Positions 36,001 to 48,674 are shown, numbered from the stretch's first letter. The stretch: 64,000 nt of DNA from Chroicocephalus ridibundus (GCF_963924245.1 NC_086286.1:120292020-120356019), one strand, 5' to 3'. A program made the numbers and translations. Notes: generated by a model not told the origin, from the sequence alone.

Positions 36001-38589
36001 TACTCCTAGTTCTACCTCCCTCCTCCTACTCCCTCTAGAACTGGAGTCACCCCTGAATTTGGCCTCATTACAGAAGATAAACTACAGCTGCTCTGGGATT
36101 ATGCCATTGGCTTTCTGGGCAGATGGTTCAAGTAAACTGGGAAATCATTGGTGCAAATGATGAAAATAGCATAAGAAAACACCAGAAGGGGGTAATGGGA
36201 GATTTTACCTGTGTAGATACAGGGCAGAACGGAGCCTATAAAGTGCAAGAAATAAAGCTGGAGATATACGGAGCTTGATTTATAAAGACACCATGATAGA
36301 TTTGCGTGTGCATGACCCTTTGTGCTGCTCCAGGCACACCTCACACACAGCTGTCTTAGCAGCGGGTTGCAAGACCCCTGTAAGTTGTCTAGGCTGCACC
36401 ACTCAGGCTGATGCACACACCTGGAACTGCGCACTTTTTACCTGCTGTCTTTTAGTAGCATAGAGGAGTCCAGCTAAAACCAGTTTTTATTGAAGATCTC
36501 CACTCTTTTTGATTAAGCCCATTTTTTTCTCTTTATATTTTTTTTCATTGCGGAATACCTGGGCAGAAACTGAGGTTGTGCTGCTGTGACTGTCCGGGAT
36601 ACAATGGCTGACCTCAGCACATCCCCTTCTGTGATATTCGCTCCTGTAGAGCTTCCAGAAGAAAGTAAAGCAATCTACTGCAATCAGCAGGAGCGATGTG
36701 TTGTGTTTCTGTGGCACATTTTTAAACAAATATGGAAGACATGTTTGTAGAGCAGAGACCAGATAGCCTTTACTGGTTGAAAGATCAGCTAGTTTCATCA
36801 TCCCCATTCATCTGCACTAAAATATGGGAGAAGCGTGTCTTTTTGAAACCCTGCACAACCAGCTAAGTCTTTAAAATAATATTTCCTGTTCATTGGGAAG
36901 GTCCAGGACTGAGACTTTCTTTTTAAATTGTAATGAGAACAAAACACAAGTGAAAATCAGCAACCTAGCTCAGACCCCCTCCTTAGCTGTGATGATGTGA
37001 CACTGTTGAAACTACGATTGTGTGGTTTGGAGTTGTATACTATGCTCTGAGTTTACCAACTACAGATGTTCATTCCCCTGCTACATCTGTGTTAGATGAC
37101 TTTTATTGGTCATCACGTGTTGATATCTACAGGTTCATTTGGAGTCTGCTTCTAGCATCTATAGGCCATTTTCACAAACATATGTGTGTCTTTAAAAATG
37201 TCTTTTAAAAGCCATCTCTGTTAATATGACTATTAAATATAGGGAACAAAGACAGTTCTGCTGAGACTGACATGTACTAGGACAAATGAAAGGAACATAG
37301 AAAACAACAGAATCACTGATTACATATTTAGCCTTAGGAAGGTCAGCAGCATAAAAACAAAACAACTTTCATTCCAGAAAATGTACCCAGCATTATTGGC
37401 TTTGGATCGTGTAGCTATAGGGGGTCTTTCCTATTGATTTTCATCTCAGTTTTGACTGCAGACTAGAAGTCAGATGGCTAACATGCTACGCGAAGCTATA
37501 ACTCCACTGTGCACAGCCCCATTCAGGGTCTTTTCCTAGACATAAAGGTTATTGACTATATATCTTGTTTTCTACTCCCCTGTGCTATAGGGCCATTGCT
37601 GCCTACCACAGAGCTCTGGGCTCGCAGATTGCCGGCTATTTCTTGGGACAAGTTCCAAATTTCAATTTCTTTTATTAACCATTTCAATATTTCTTCCTTC
37701 CATCTGGCTCTAATGCTTATACCCCAATGTGGTCTTTATGGGCTCTGCAGCACCTAGGGCAATACAGCTTTTCTTTTTGGCAGCCAGTAAGAGCTATGGA
37801 CTCTTTGCCTGCCTTTTCTTCTGCATGTCATATTAGTATAAGCTAGTGTAATTGACTGTAGCTGGCATATGTTGCCAATGTTGTTCAGCTGGCACAGTGA
37901 AGGGACTTCCTGAAGAAAAGCGAAATTTTCCACAGTGTTTTCAAGTCTGCCCATGTAAACTTATAATTGCCTGGAACCTGTATGTTGGAGCAAGGCTCTG
38001 ACCAACAGGCAAGCAGATCTCACACTGTTCTAACAGATGTAGATGAGCAGAGACTGCCAAGTGAGTGTATTTGCATCAGTTGTGTTAACTGAAGGCATAA
38101 TTTTCAGCTGAAAAGCCTACTTACAGTTTAGATAGCTTTAGGCTTAGGACTGCTTTACTGCCTTTTAGCAGAATGTGATTTTTTTTAAAACACAGCACCT
38201 CTGTAAACTTTGAGCTCGGTGGTGTCTTGGAGTGGAACAGGGCATTATCATAGAAAAGTGCCTTGTCCCTTTTAAATGTGCCTTCCCTCTTTTCCCTCTT
38301 TTAATTCACTGCCTGAAACTAAGCAAGACAATCTTCTGCATTCCTGCCGAGCTTCATCTGACGAGGTCAGCAGTCTTGTTCTCTGCATTTTTTTCTGCAC
38401 AACAGGGGTACTCACAATATAGTGCGACCCCCCGGTAAGGGTGATACTACATGGATTCTTAAAAAGAAAAGCATGTGTGCCAATTTGGCTTGAATTCTTT
38501 GAACACATTGCTGGATTGTTAATGCAAGGGAAAAGGATGGTCATATAATCTGCCCGCATTTCACAACTGCTCCTGGTGCCACATGACAC
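33066..38589. other. Unassigned 5.5-kb stretch
   Basis: I recognise no gene, RNA or transposon. The sequence is AT-rich with short T-runs near 33438 and 33473. Open frames are all under about 115 codons with no known family. Confidence 0.4.
34963..34989. repeat. Short 15-bp direct repeat
   Basis: 'tggacaatattg' occurs twice, 15 bp apart (34963-34974 and 34978-34989). Confidence 0.85.
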
Positions 38590-40010
38590 TACAGAGAGAT
38601 TTCTTTACTAAGTCAGAGAGCACATTACAAAGGGTAAATGCGCTGAATTGGATTAAAAGCTGGCTTGTAAAGAGGAAATGGTTTGTGCTGGAAAAGAGCG
38701 GACAATTCAGGATGACGAACAGTAATGACAGGGTTGCCGCAGCAAAGCTCAGTATTAATAACACTGACAATGATGCATATTTAATAATGCTTTGCACTTC
38801 TATAGCACTTTGTTTTTTCAAAGTACTTTACAAACATCTAATTAATCATTATCTAATTAAGAATGACTTTGAAAGGGGCTGGGGGGGCGTGTATGACAAT
38901 ATTTAAAATATGCCTTTGTTTGATAATGGCACAAAATAGGAGGAGGGCATCAGCCACAAAGGCACAGAGCATACGCATTCAAAATGTTTTGGATAGATGA
39001 GGTTTATGGTCTGATAATTGGCTTACGCAGTTCAGCATAGAGAAGTATAAAGTAATGAGAGAAGGGAGGATCAAAACTATCCACAGAGACTATAGCCTAA
39101 AATGAAGCACAATGCAAACCAAGAATAGACTTGGACGTGATAATGGATAATGCAGTAAATCCCTCTCTGCAGTGTTTGGCAGAAGCAGAAAAGGCCTTGG
39201 GATTTACATTGTATATATAATCAGTGTCTTTTTCTGTTAAATAGGGCAGTAATGAGACTGCATTAGGAATACTGTGCACTTCTGGTCTCCTTAAGACAAA
39301 TTCCCTACTAATTTACCTGTTGCATGACCCTTTTAAAGTCATCAGAATTACAGGGGCCATAATTTGACCACATATTATTAGTGTTGTTCTTACTGCTAAA
39401 GAAATCCAGGGCCAAATTGAGATATCATTTAGTTATAGATCAAGCCCATGAGCAGAGGAGCAAGTCAGCATCTGCAGAAGCTGGTATCAGTGCCCTCTCC
39501 ATCTCCTAAAACAGTGAACTGGGATCAGTTCGGAAGGGCTAAAGGGAACCCATCAGCTCACATCACTGTATCTCAAGCAAGTGCAGAATTTTCTCCCCTA
39601 TGTAAGATTATGGTGAGGGGAAAGTGTTACAGAGGGACATCATTATACATGGAGCCAGCACGGTATACAGCCAAGCATGACAGCTGATTCACAACTATGT
39701 AAATTGATATTCAAAGTCATTGCAAACCAAACGACACTTAAGTTTGGAAGATTAGATGGCTGTCTCCCTCACTTTCACATCCCCACACCACACTCACTGA
39801 AATTCCTCTGAATATTGCAGGAACATTTGGTATTTGGAGGAGACAGTATATCTAATGAGTATCAGCTGAATCAACTCTACTTATTATAGGAAGGACTTTG
39901 CTGATAATGAAAAGGCGCAGCAAAGGCCATGCAAAATGATTAAGGGTCTGAGTGCATAAGTTATGAAGGAAGATTGGCTTATAGTAGAGAAAAAGAGGCT
40001 ATCTTAGAAG
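38590..40010 (+). mobile_element. Old CR1 ORF2 fossil, split by other sequence
   Basis: Readable blocks occur in CR1 order on the plus strand. NWIKSWLVKRKW is at 38646-38681 (CR1: RWIKNWLDGRAQR). DNWLTQFSIEKYKVM is at 39012-39056 (CR1: WLMQFNIDKCKVM). A VMRLH*EYC block lies near 39255 (CR1: LVRPHLEYC). QQRPCKMIKGL plus VMKEDWLI is at about 39917-39990 (CR1: QRRATKMIKGL..YEERL). The first gap contains a different ancient repeat (38787-38860). The gap between the third and fourth blocks is about 590 bp, where CR1 normally has only a few dozen, so extra sequence sits at about 39310-39895. The catalytic box itself is not visible. Confidence 0.7.
38787..38860. repeat. Ancient amniote repeat core (TATAGCACTTT ... 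AAAGTACTTTACAAAC)
   Basis: 'ctatagcactttg' followed by 'caaagtactttacaaacatc' and 'taattaatcattatc' matches a motif I know from old amniote interspersed repeats (a 'tatagcrcctttcat..aaagcrctttacaaacat' core). I cannot name the family with certainty. A related motif in the opposite direction occurs at 61549-61605. Confidence 0.45.
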
Positions 40011-40399
40011 TATATATGACTCCGAAGGGATCAGATGGACACCAGCAAACTGATTAGAATAATAATTAATTTCTTTATAATACTGAAGTTTATGTTAAAC
40101 ATGTGGAGGGGAAGTAGCTTTCACAAGAAGAAATGAAGGCAGTATTTCTTGGCAGATAATATGGCGGAGAAGAAACCCATAGAAAAAAACAGCAATTAAA
40201 CACAAAGCAAATTTTCTTCAACATACTCAGAAGAGCATGAGTATGGTGTCTTTGTTTGTTGGAGGAAAGGGATCCAGCTTCTGAGCAAAAAATGTGTGAT
40301 GTGTGCGAGTTTTCCTGTTACACTCTCCAACTATCTCACACTTAATGCAGGTTAATTCACACTTCTAGTCATGTATGCAATTAAAGAATTTATACCCTG

Positions 40400-40475
40400 G
40401 AGAAACAGGGGTGTCAGGTGGCTCTACCCACAATTGAAGTATTGTGTAGATATAATTGCAGCTACCAAGGGACAC
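40400..40475 (+). mobile_element. Possible short CR1 ORF2 remnant
   Basis: One frame reads LYPQLKYCVDIIAATKGH, close to the CR1 segment LVRPHLEYCVQFWAPQ. The same segment already occurs near 39255, so this would be a second element. The match is short. Confidence 0.35.
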
Positions 40476-41454
40476 TCATATATCTCAAACTGAGTTTTCC
40501 CTCAGCAGGTTACAATTACTCTTATCTTAGCTATTTGTACTTCTGCAGGGCGTTGGTGGGAATGGAGTCTTAATGTGTTAAGTTATATTCAATAAATAGT
40601 TCTAGGTTCACGGCTTGGTTTCACTCTTTACCAGCCTGCTTCCTAATTACTGACCTGTTTCAACACTTTTTATTTGACCTTAGCAATTAGTTGCTTTTCC
40701 AGAAGAATATAGGGACCATGCTGACCACTTGGGTTGTCCACATTTCCTCTACTGTTGCTGTCATGACAAGAAGCAAAATCTATATCCATGAATGAATATC
40801 CATTCATGACTTCTATAAAACATGCTGCAAAGTATCCCGAGTCAGATTCAAAACCTTGAGAACAAAAGACCATAACCCTGGAGAACTGCCGAACCCACAG
40901 GGAGGGAATAGAGATGAAGGGCATTGTCTAAGTGCTCAAGCTGAAGTGCTTCCAGCAAGCTCGAGGAAGTAGGTCACAAACTATCAGAGAAGAATGAAGA
41001 AAAAATAATCCTGAAATTATTGCATTCGGCCTTATGTGAGACAAAATTCATTCTTAAAAGCATGTCTAGTAACCCACTCGACTCTGAGAATGTGAACCTC
41101 CACCAAGAAGACAGTGCAGAAGATGCAACGCATCCTGCTGCATCCAACTGCAGCCATTGCCTGGTTCTTCGGAGAAGAAAATGGTAGCCCAATTGTACAA
41201 GAACACAGGAGGAAGGAAAGACAAGGACAATCACCCCACCCCTGCAGACAGGAAAATCAAAGCTTGAAGCACAAAATTCCTGTCTTCCCTCATCTTCCAC
41301 TCATATGGGCAAATCACACATTTTTGAAAAAGCATAGAGAATCATGATTTCTGTGTCTTTGTGCAAAGCTTTCTGAGAGTTGTCTTCAATAGAAATAGAG
41401 CTATTCTTATCTTGAACATTCCGCTTCCGTCCTCAATGACTGGATTTTTTTCCC
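40476..41454. other. Unassigned sequence
   Basis: I see no gene or repeat I can support. Short open frames on both strands at about 40974-41347 overlap each other and look like chance. Confidence 0.4.
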
Positions 41455-42025
41455 TGTTGTTAACCCCAATAGGCAGCTAAGGCCCACACCGCTTACACCT
41501 CCCCAGGGGGATGGTAGAGAGAATCAGAACAGAAAAGGTGAGAAAACTCATGGGTCAAGATAAAGACAGTTCGGTAGGGAAAGTAAAAGGTGTGCAAGGT
41601 GCGCACGCAAGCAAAGCAAAACAAGGAATTAATTCACTACTTCCCATTGTCAGGGAGGGGTTCAGCCATCTCCAGGGAAGCAGGGCTCCAGCACACGTAA
41701 CAGCTACTGCTCCATAACTCTGAATATCGTCCTCCCTTTCACCTTCCTCCCCCAGCTTTTGTTGCTGGGCACGACATCATATGGTGTGGAATATCCCCTT
41801 GGGCAGCCGGGGTCAGCTGTCCCAGCTATGTCCCCTCCCAGCTTCTTGTGCACCCCAGTCTATTCACTGGTAGGGCAGCATGAGAAACAGAAAAGGTCTT
41901 GACACTATATTCACCAATAGCTAAAACGTTTGTGTGTTATTAGCACTGTTTTGGTCACAAATCCAAAACACGGCACTATAAAAGCTACTAAGAAGAAAAG
42001 TAATATCCAATCCAAAACCTGTACA
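41455..42025 (-). mobile_element. Solo LTR of an avian endogenous retrovirus, minus strand
   Basis: This is a 571-bp long terminal repeat without any adjoining retroviral genes. On the minus strand it starts TGTAC at 42025 and ends AACA at 41455, giving the usual TG...CA ends. The body carries phrases I know from a common avian LTR: 'acaagaagctgggagggg', 'ggacagctgaccccggctg', 'gatattccacaccatatga'. The flanking 5 bp are 'ttccc' (41450-41454) and 'ttcct' (42026-42030), a target-site duplication with one mismatch. A 5-bp duplication suits ERVL-like (class III) elements. Solo LTRs arise when the two LTRs of a provirus recombine and the coding part is lost. No viral protein is encoded here. Confidence 0.88.
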
Positions 42026-43843
42026 TTCCTTCACCTTCTGTGACCCAACAATTCTTTTGGCTTGTCTTCCACATTTTTTTTACAAGATAGTCAACATGGT
42101 TTCCTCAAAACCAAAACAAAGTTTAATTAATTTCTTTACTGAAACTTTATCTAGAAAAAAATAAAAAAAAAATTAAAAAAATCTTACAACACAGCTTGAT
42201 TCTGTTCATATCTTTGAACTTGTATATTTAATCTTTAGGAGTATCCAAAACTAAAAAAACCCATAATACAAATGTTGATACGGAGCTAAAACACTTTTTG
42301 CAAAATCTCTAGCAAGAAGTTAGAGACAGAAAAAAAATTAATGGAACGTCAGCAAGTTCGAATTCTTTACATCCTTCTTTCATAGCAAATGGGAAGATTA
42401 AAGGAAAAATTCATGCAAGCTTTTTACAAAAAAAAAAAGCTAATGTCAAGTAAATGAATTTGGAGCTGTCAAAGAAAATTTGATAATATGGTTTCTAGAT
42501 GATTCATTTGTTAATGTGCGAAGTATGAATAGAGTCTCTAACCCAAGTGTGTGTCCACAAATTTGACATGCACCTGGCATCAAAGGACATCCTGACAGAA
42601 CAACTTAAAGGTTCTCATCTAGAAGAATAAAATTAAATTAAATTAAAAAATACATAGCAATTACCACACTGAGAAATTCAGAGGGAGAAAAAAAAATACA
42701 TTAACTTTTCCACCAGACAAGATCTTAGAAAAATATGACAACTCATACTGTCTACCATGCAGGCAATGTCGTTTATCAAATGCAGGTAAAATGATAGTGA
42801 AGCCAAAAATTCAGGCTTGCCTTTAACTCTGTGTTATTTTATTAGACTTTATCCATTTTACATTGTTATAGGACCATATCAAAAGCAAATTTAGCATTAA
42901 AATTGCTTTTTACACAACACAAAGAAATGGAAGAGTTTGGACTGAACAGTTGAGGTGTAGAGTCTAATATCACAAAATATCACAAAACTTCCAGAGAAGA
43001 GTATTTTAATGCATTTAATTGTAAAAGTTTCTTTCTTGCTATGGCAGCCATAAAGTGACACAGGCGTTGTATACTGTACTAGTTTATTATGGCTGCTGTG
43101 CTTCAAGGACAGGTCTAGTTTGGGATTGGGATTTTAGCTTTTTGAAAGCACAATGAACTGAACAAACAAACTGTCAGCCCAAAATTAGTCTCTCAGATGC
43201 CTTTATTGGGTTACATTAAAATACAGACCAACTTGTCTCCTTCTGTGGATGGGATATAGGTATAATGTTTCTCTGCTTAGCTACATACATACATATACAT
43301 TACTTTCACTGACCTAAAATAATACTTTTTTTCCTGTTTTTATCCTCCTTTTTCTCACTAGTTTCAGTAAAATAAGTCAATTTCCAGACAATAAACAGCT
43401 TAGTTAAAAAAATATGTAGCCTATTAATCTTAAGATTCAGCTAAACCTCTGTGGCTTTTCTTAAATTTCCCAGGGGAATTTGTAAAACTTCATGTTTTTA
43501 AGGCCTCAAATTCTAACCCTGTTCATTTAAGCCAATCTGAGAAGAGAAGAGATAAATAATTCACTCCTCCGTACACCTTCCCAGCTCTCCCCCTTAGCTG
43601 GACAAATAAATAGAATACAGGCAGTGTTAGAAGGAAAAACAGTGTTTTCTAAAAAAGCTTTACAGAAGGGAAAACACAACAGTGGCTCTCATAGACTGAA
43701 GATGAGAGAAAAAGTATGGCCTTCCAGTAAGAAAGGCTAAGGATGAGCCTGCAGGCTAGGTAAATTCCTTCAGCATAACACAAATGAAGAAAATAGCCTA
43801 AGGTCTAGAGAGACAGAAAAATGTACTGAGCTACAAAATGTAC
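42026..43843. other. Unassigned AT-rich sequence
   Basis: No gene or transposon seen. There are several A-runs (42160-42180, 42428-42437) and a short AAATT repeat at about 42628-42648. Confidence 0.45.
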
Positions 43844-44031
43844 TGAGGGTGACAGAGCACTGGAACAGGCTGCCCAGGGAGGTTGTGGAGTCCCCTTCTC
43901 TGGAGACTTTCACGACCCGCCTGGATGCAGTCCTGAGTAATGTGCTCTGGGCAATCCTGCTTTAGCAGGGAAGTTGGACTAGATGATCTCCAGAGGTCCC
44001 TTCCAACTCTAAAAAAATTCCATAATTCTGT
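43844..44031 (+). mobile_element. Young CR1 3' end
   Basis: The sequence starts in the last part of ORF2 ('gacagagcactggaacaggc'), has 'ttggactagatgatctccag' and 'aggtcccttccaactct' in the UTR and ends 'cataattctgt'. Its first 108 bp are identical to 56533-56640, and only four transitions separate the next 60 bp or so, so both copies come from one subfamily that was active relatively recently. The tail is slightly decayed. Confidence 0.94.
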
Positions 44032-44111
44032 AAACGGGATGGTTAGGGGTGAGGTAGCTGTGGTCTACTGGTGTCAGGAGAGACTTCATGCCATGTCAAC
44101 TGCAATACAGC

Positions 44112-44838
44112 TGTATTGGGTTTGTGTGGCAAGGTTTTGGTAGTGGGGGGTGTACGGAGGTGGCTTCTGTGAGAAGCTGCTAGAAGCTTCCCTCATGTCC
44201 AATAGAGCCAATGCCAGCTGGCTCCAAGATACACCTGCCATTGGCCAAGGCCAAGCCCATCAGTGATGGTGGTAGCACCTCTGGGATAACATATTTAAGA
44301 AGGAGGAAAAAACCTGCACAACTCTAGCAATTGCAGACAGAAAGAGGAGTGAGAATATGTGGGAGAAACAACTCTGCAGACACCAAGGTCAGTGAAGAAG
44401 GGTGAGGAGGTGCTCCAGGCACCAGGGTAGAGATTACCTTGCAGCCTGTGGTGAAGACCATGGTGACATAGGCTGCCCCTCCACAGTCCATGGAGGTGAA
44501 CAGTGGAGCAGATATCCACCTGCAGCCCATGGAGAACGCCATGCTGGAGCAGGTGGAGGCTATGAGCCCATGGAGAGCCTGCACTGGAGCAAGCTCCTGG
44601 CAGGACCTGTAGACCCATGGAGAGAGAGGAGCTCATGCTGGAGCAGGTTTGCTGACAGGACTTTGACCCCATGGGGGACCCACACTGGAGCAGTCTGTTC
44701 CTGAAGGACTGCACCCCGTGAAAGGGACCCCAGGCTGGAGCAGTTCATGAAGAACTGCAGCCCATGGGAAGGACTCACATTGGAGAAGTTCGTGGAGGAC
44801 TGTCTCCCATGGCTGGAGCAGGGGAAGAGTGCGAGAAG
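44112..44838 (+). mobile_element. Avian retroviral LTR, 3' part missing
   Basis: The element begins TGTATTGGGTTTGTG at 44112. It carries 'ggcttctgtgagaagctgc', 'agccaatgccagctggctcc' and 'ggtagcacctctgggataac' with 'atatttaagaagg', then a long run of related units in which 'ctggagcag' and 'cagcccatggag' recur every 40-60 bp up to about 44825. I know this layout from a widespread avian LTR, whose 3' half would continue past 'gaagagtgcgag'. Here it stops near 44838, so the copy is truncated. No gag, pol or env remains next to it. The GC-rich repeats leave several frames open on both strands (for example minus strand 44714-44295), none of which is a gene. Confidence 0.82.
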
Positions 44839-45333
44839 TTTTCAGTTTATATCTGAAATGAAAAGGATTCAAAATGACAGCTACTGAGATTGTTATGGAT
44901 GCCAGGAGCTTCAGATAATATTTTCACGTTAGCAGTGGCCAGAATTTGCAGAAGAAGCTCCCAATTAGCTTTTGGATTTTCTGGAATCAACATTTGTTTT
45001 CAGCATGTTTGCTGAAATTGAACTGAAATTAAGAAGCTCTTTTAGAAGTTTGACTCCTCTAACTGTTTTGCATGGTTGTGTTAGTGTCCCTCTGGCTTTC
45101 TGTTGAATCCAAACAACTTAGTTCCTTTGTTCATAAAATGTTACATGTGCCAAAAGATTCACAGTTTTGTTCTAATATGACAAGTAGCAAATGAGGGTGC
45201 TCTGGGGAATTCCAAAGAAAAGGAAAACAGGCACAAAATGTTAATGTGCTTCTCCATCGCCTTTCTGGATTAGAGGATCCTCCACAGATATTTTGAGTGC
45301 TATTGCACGGTAGGCAATTTTGATACAAGTATA
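44839..45333. other. Unassigned sequence between LTR and CR1
   Basis: I see nothing I can assign. The 3' part of the LTR is not found here. Confidence 0.4.
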
Positions 45334-45835
45334 GACCCATAGAATAATTTGAGCTGGAAAGGTTGTCTGAGGATCTTCTGATCCAACCCCCAGTATAAAA
45401 CAGGGCAAAATCAGAGTAAGTAGAAGAACGGTTTGACCAGCTGAGTAATGAACATCTCTGAAGTCAGATGTTTCACAGCATCACTGGGCATCTGCTCCAA
45501 TATTTTTCTGCCCGTAGGTAAATGTTATTCTCCATAAATCAAAATATCTGTGGTTGCATGTTCCATCCCTTTCTGTTTATCCCTTAACTATATGCCTCTG
45601 AAATGAGCCTGGTTCCATCTTCTCTGTAGGTTGTGGAAGACAGCAATTAGATCCCCACAATCCCCTTTAGTTTTCTCCAAGTTAAGCAAACAAACTTAAT
45701 CAGCCTCATTTCACCTCTCATATTCCACAGCCTCCTACACATCTTAATGACCCTTCTCTGAATACTTTCCTGTTCATCGATATCTCTTTTATTGGGGGCC
45801 CAAATCTGATCAAGATCTTCTTTCTCATGATTCAT
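45334..45835 (-). mobile_element. Old CR1 3' part, minus strand
   Basis: The plus strand starts 'cccatagaataatttgagct', 'ggaaaggttgtctgagg' and 'tctgatccaacccccagt', the antisense CR1 3' end. At about 45650-45830 the minus strand encodes DQIWAPNKRDIDEQESIQRR followed by VIKMCRRLW, matching the CR1 segment VQFWAPQYKRDIEVLERVQRRATKM. Much of the intervening antisense C-terminus is recognisable but diverged, so this is an old copy. Confidence 0.82.
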
Positions 45836-48059
45836 GTGGTAAGTTGACAGAAAGGGAAGAAATGTCTTCCAGATAATGGTGCCTGTACTGGGCACCTTGA
45901 CTTCTGTCTCAGGAATAGATCTTTAGAGATCCTAATTTATGAAAAAGCTAAAGGTAAAATCACGTTCAAATGAGCTCTCATTATTGAGGTGAGAGGAAGC
46001 AGTCCTCCAACATTACAGTTTGAGCTGCTCATATCAAAGATCTGCATGGTGGAAACTGCCATAATTTTTGAGTCAGGAGAGTAGAACAGAGTAACTTAAG
46101 TTTTAACAACTAAATTGGGTAAAGCAAGAAGATATTGCCTAAAATGGACCATTTAGATAGCTGGCCATTGGTGGCATCAACAGAATTAGGTTTAAAATAA
46201 TCCAAACCCAGAGATATGCAGTTTTGCAGTTCAAGGCGGGAAGTAAAGAGCTGCACTGCGTTGTGAAATGACCTATAGACGTCTCTTGTTTTTAATATAT
46301 AGTCCTACATAATAGATTTACTCTACTACAGAGAGACCTAAATGGGGTAAAGAAAATAACAAATGATGCAAGCAGTTTCTCTTTCAAAATTCATCCTGTT
46401 GATGAAACTTCCCAGAACACGGAGTTTTTTGTTTCATTTGAGTGTCAGTCATTTGTTGAGTAATTTCTCATCACAAAAAAAGTGTAAGGTCAGTGCCCCA
46501 CTTAAGGGAAAATCTTAAAAAGACACCACTTGTTTATTATTTATATCAGTAGTGAGATTCTATGGAATCTACATTCGGTTTATTTTAACCCTACTGACAG
46601 GTACCGGTAACCCTTCCATCCACTAGCAGCTAAACACACTCTCGGTTAGAGCCTCCACACACCGGCATCACCCCAGCATTGTATTGCAGTGGCTTGCTAT
46701 GTGTGTGCATGTGTGGGCAGAGGGGAGGGCAGGCAACGAAAATTGGACAGTTTTAGTGCACCATTAGAGCGTCCAAGCCTGAAGTCACAGTGTTTAACGC
46801 TTGGAATGGGATGGTCAAGCAAAATACTATCACTTTTATCTGGAATCTGGGAATAAAGCCAACTCGGATAAAACCAACCGACTAATCTGACAGCTGTGGC
46901 AAAGCATAGTGATAGAAAATGCCAAGCAGGACAAGAATTCAAGTACTGTGCTGCAAATGGGGCATGCTTATACTGCACACTGGCGGTGCATATAGGCAGA
47001 TGGGTGAAGGTGATGTGTAAATGTGTTGTAGGTAAATACAGGTATCATACGTGCAAGAGCCTCACATTCTCTCAAGGATTGCCTGCAGGTACATTACTTC
47101 GCTTCCAGTTCTGATTTGCAAGTGGTTTTGGATTTGAAATTTGAAAGGAATGGCCAGTCTCCTCAACATGGACAGCAAAAATCAAAGGACTTGCTTGAAA
47201 ACCTAGACAGGATCTTCCAGATTTCTCGATCAACAGCTTTCCTGTTACTGTTGTGCAAGGCAGAGTTGCATGGTTCAGACACTTTTGCAGAAATGACATT
47301 GTACTTGGAGGAAGTTCTCTGACATAGAGGCTCCTGTAAACAGCTAATGCAAGAAAAAAAAATACTCTTGCTGTATCATCTTGCCATGTCATGAGGTAAT
47401 GACACTGCCGACAAGGCAGTCAACACCAGCCCCAGCAGAAGAGAGAGTTTTGTGACACTCAGTGTGAGGCAGTAGAGCAGATCTTAAATGGGGATTTGGG
47501 AAAGAGAGCTTGGGATTCAGATGCTCTGGTGATGTACGGAATGAATAAATTTGAGAGAATAAATGAAACAGGTAAGTCAGCTTCAGAACTCAGTCCATGG
47601 TATCTCTAGTATTTTGCTTAACACTGCAGTCTCAGGGCTCATAATAACAGAAAGTCCCTTCCACAGGAATAAACTGTGCACATTTTATTTTCTAAGTGTG
47701 AAATCCCAAAAGGACTCAGAGAGGCTTTATATTATTACTTGGGTGAAGAACATGATATGGGTGTCCTTGCTTTACCTGTAATAGCTTTTAGATATGCTTG
47801 TACTTTATTGCACTTAGTATATCAGCTTATTCTTTGATTTTTTTATACAGAACGTGTGCCAGAAACATAAAACTGGAATAACGGGGTGAACCCGTGTGTG
47901 GAATTTCCACAGATTTCTTTTTCATTAAGGGATTCGCAAAGTCATGTTTTTCTAATTCTAATCCAGCGATCACCTTCTTGGGACAAAAACCTGTCAGATA
48001 AGGTAACTAGGAGGTTCCTTTAACCGAAAGGGAGGGTATAGGCAGGCAGTTCATCCAGC
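45836..48059. other. Unassigned sequence
   Basis: I recognise no gene or transposon. The part at about 46850-46960 contains 'tctgacagctgtggcaaag' (a MEIS/E-box-like composite) in otherwise unremarkable sequence. Short frames near 46700-47390 lie on both strands and do not support a gene. Confidence 0.4.
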
Positions 48060-48420
48060 CTAGTTGCCTGCCAATTTTAGATTAATTACCAGTTTGTTCT
48101 CCTACCTTGTGTAGGAGCTTCCATGTCTCCCTGTAGGGAACTATTCCATCATTTCATAATTTTCATTGTCACGTAGACTTTCCTGCCACCCAGCCTAATT
48201 TCTTTTTCCTTGATTTTGTATTTTGCTTTGTAGTCCCAAAAGGACTCACAGCTGTGTCTCTGTTTGAATCTCCTTTTGTAATTTCTTACCATATTTCTGT
48301 TCTTTCAATATTTTTTTGTAGCTTGTTCTGCATCCTCCATGACACTGGCAGTATCAGCTCTGACTGATCTATCATCCTAAAGCTCATCGCTCTAGAGCAT
48401 CCCAATACCTTCAACTTTCC
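48060..48420 (-). mobile_element. Possible very old CR1 3' region, minus strand
   Basis: The plus strand at 48110-48300 has 'ctgtagggaactattccatc', 'cgtagactttcctgccaccc' and 'agcctaatttctttttcctt', which follow the antisense of an old CR1 C-terminus. Similarity is weak and limits are guesses. Confidence 0.3.
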
Positions 48421-48674
48421 AGCTGAATATATGAACCCTTTTATAATTATCTCGTTTAATGGGCCTTCTGCCAGTTTTCAGCTCATATGGCAATTTCTTA
48501 AGGAAATTGGTTTCAATTAACTTTTCATAGTTTTGTTATTGCTGTTCTTATTTATTTTGAAATACAATTTTAACCAGAAAAATGGGGTCTGATTCTTCTT
48601 TGACAGTACTAAAGCTTCACCTGTTTCATGGATATATTATAGGTAAAAACAGGAACAGCACAGTACATGGGCAG

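Noticed and set aside
44295..44872. Several overlapping minus-strand frames of 72-139 codons
   Set aside because: They are antisense to the internally repeated, GC-rich LTR. Frames stay open because the repeat units lack stops.
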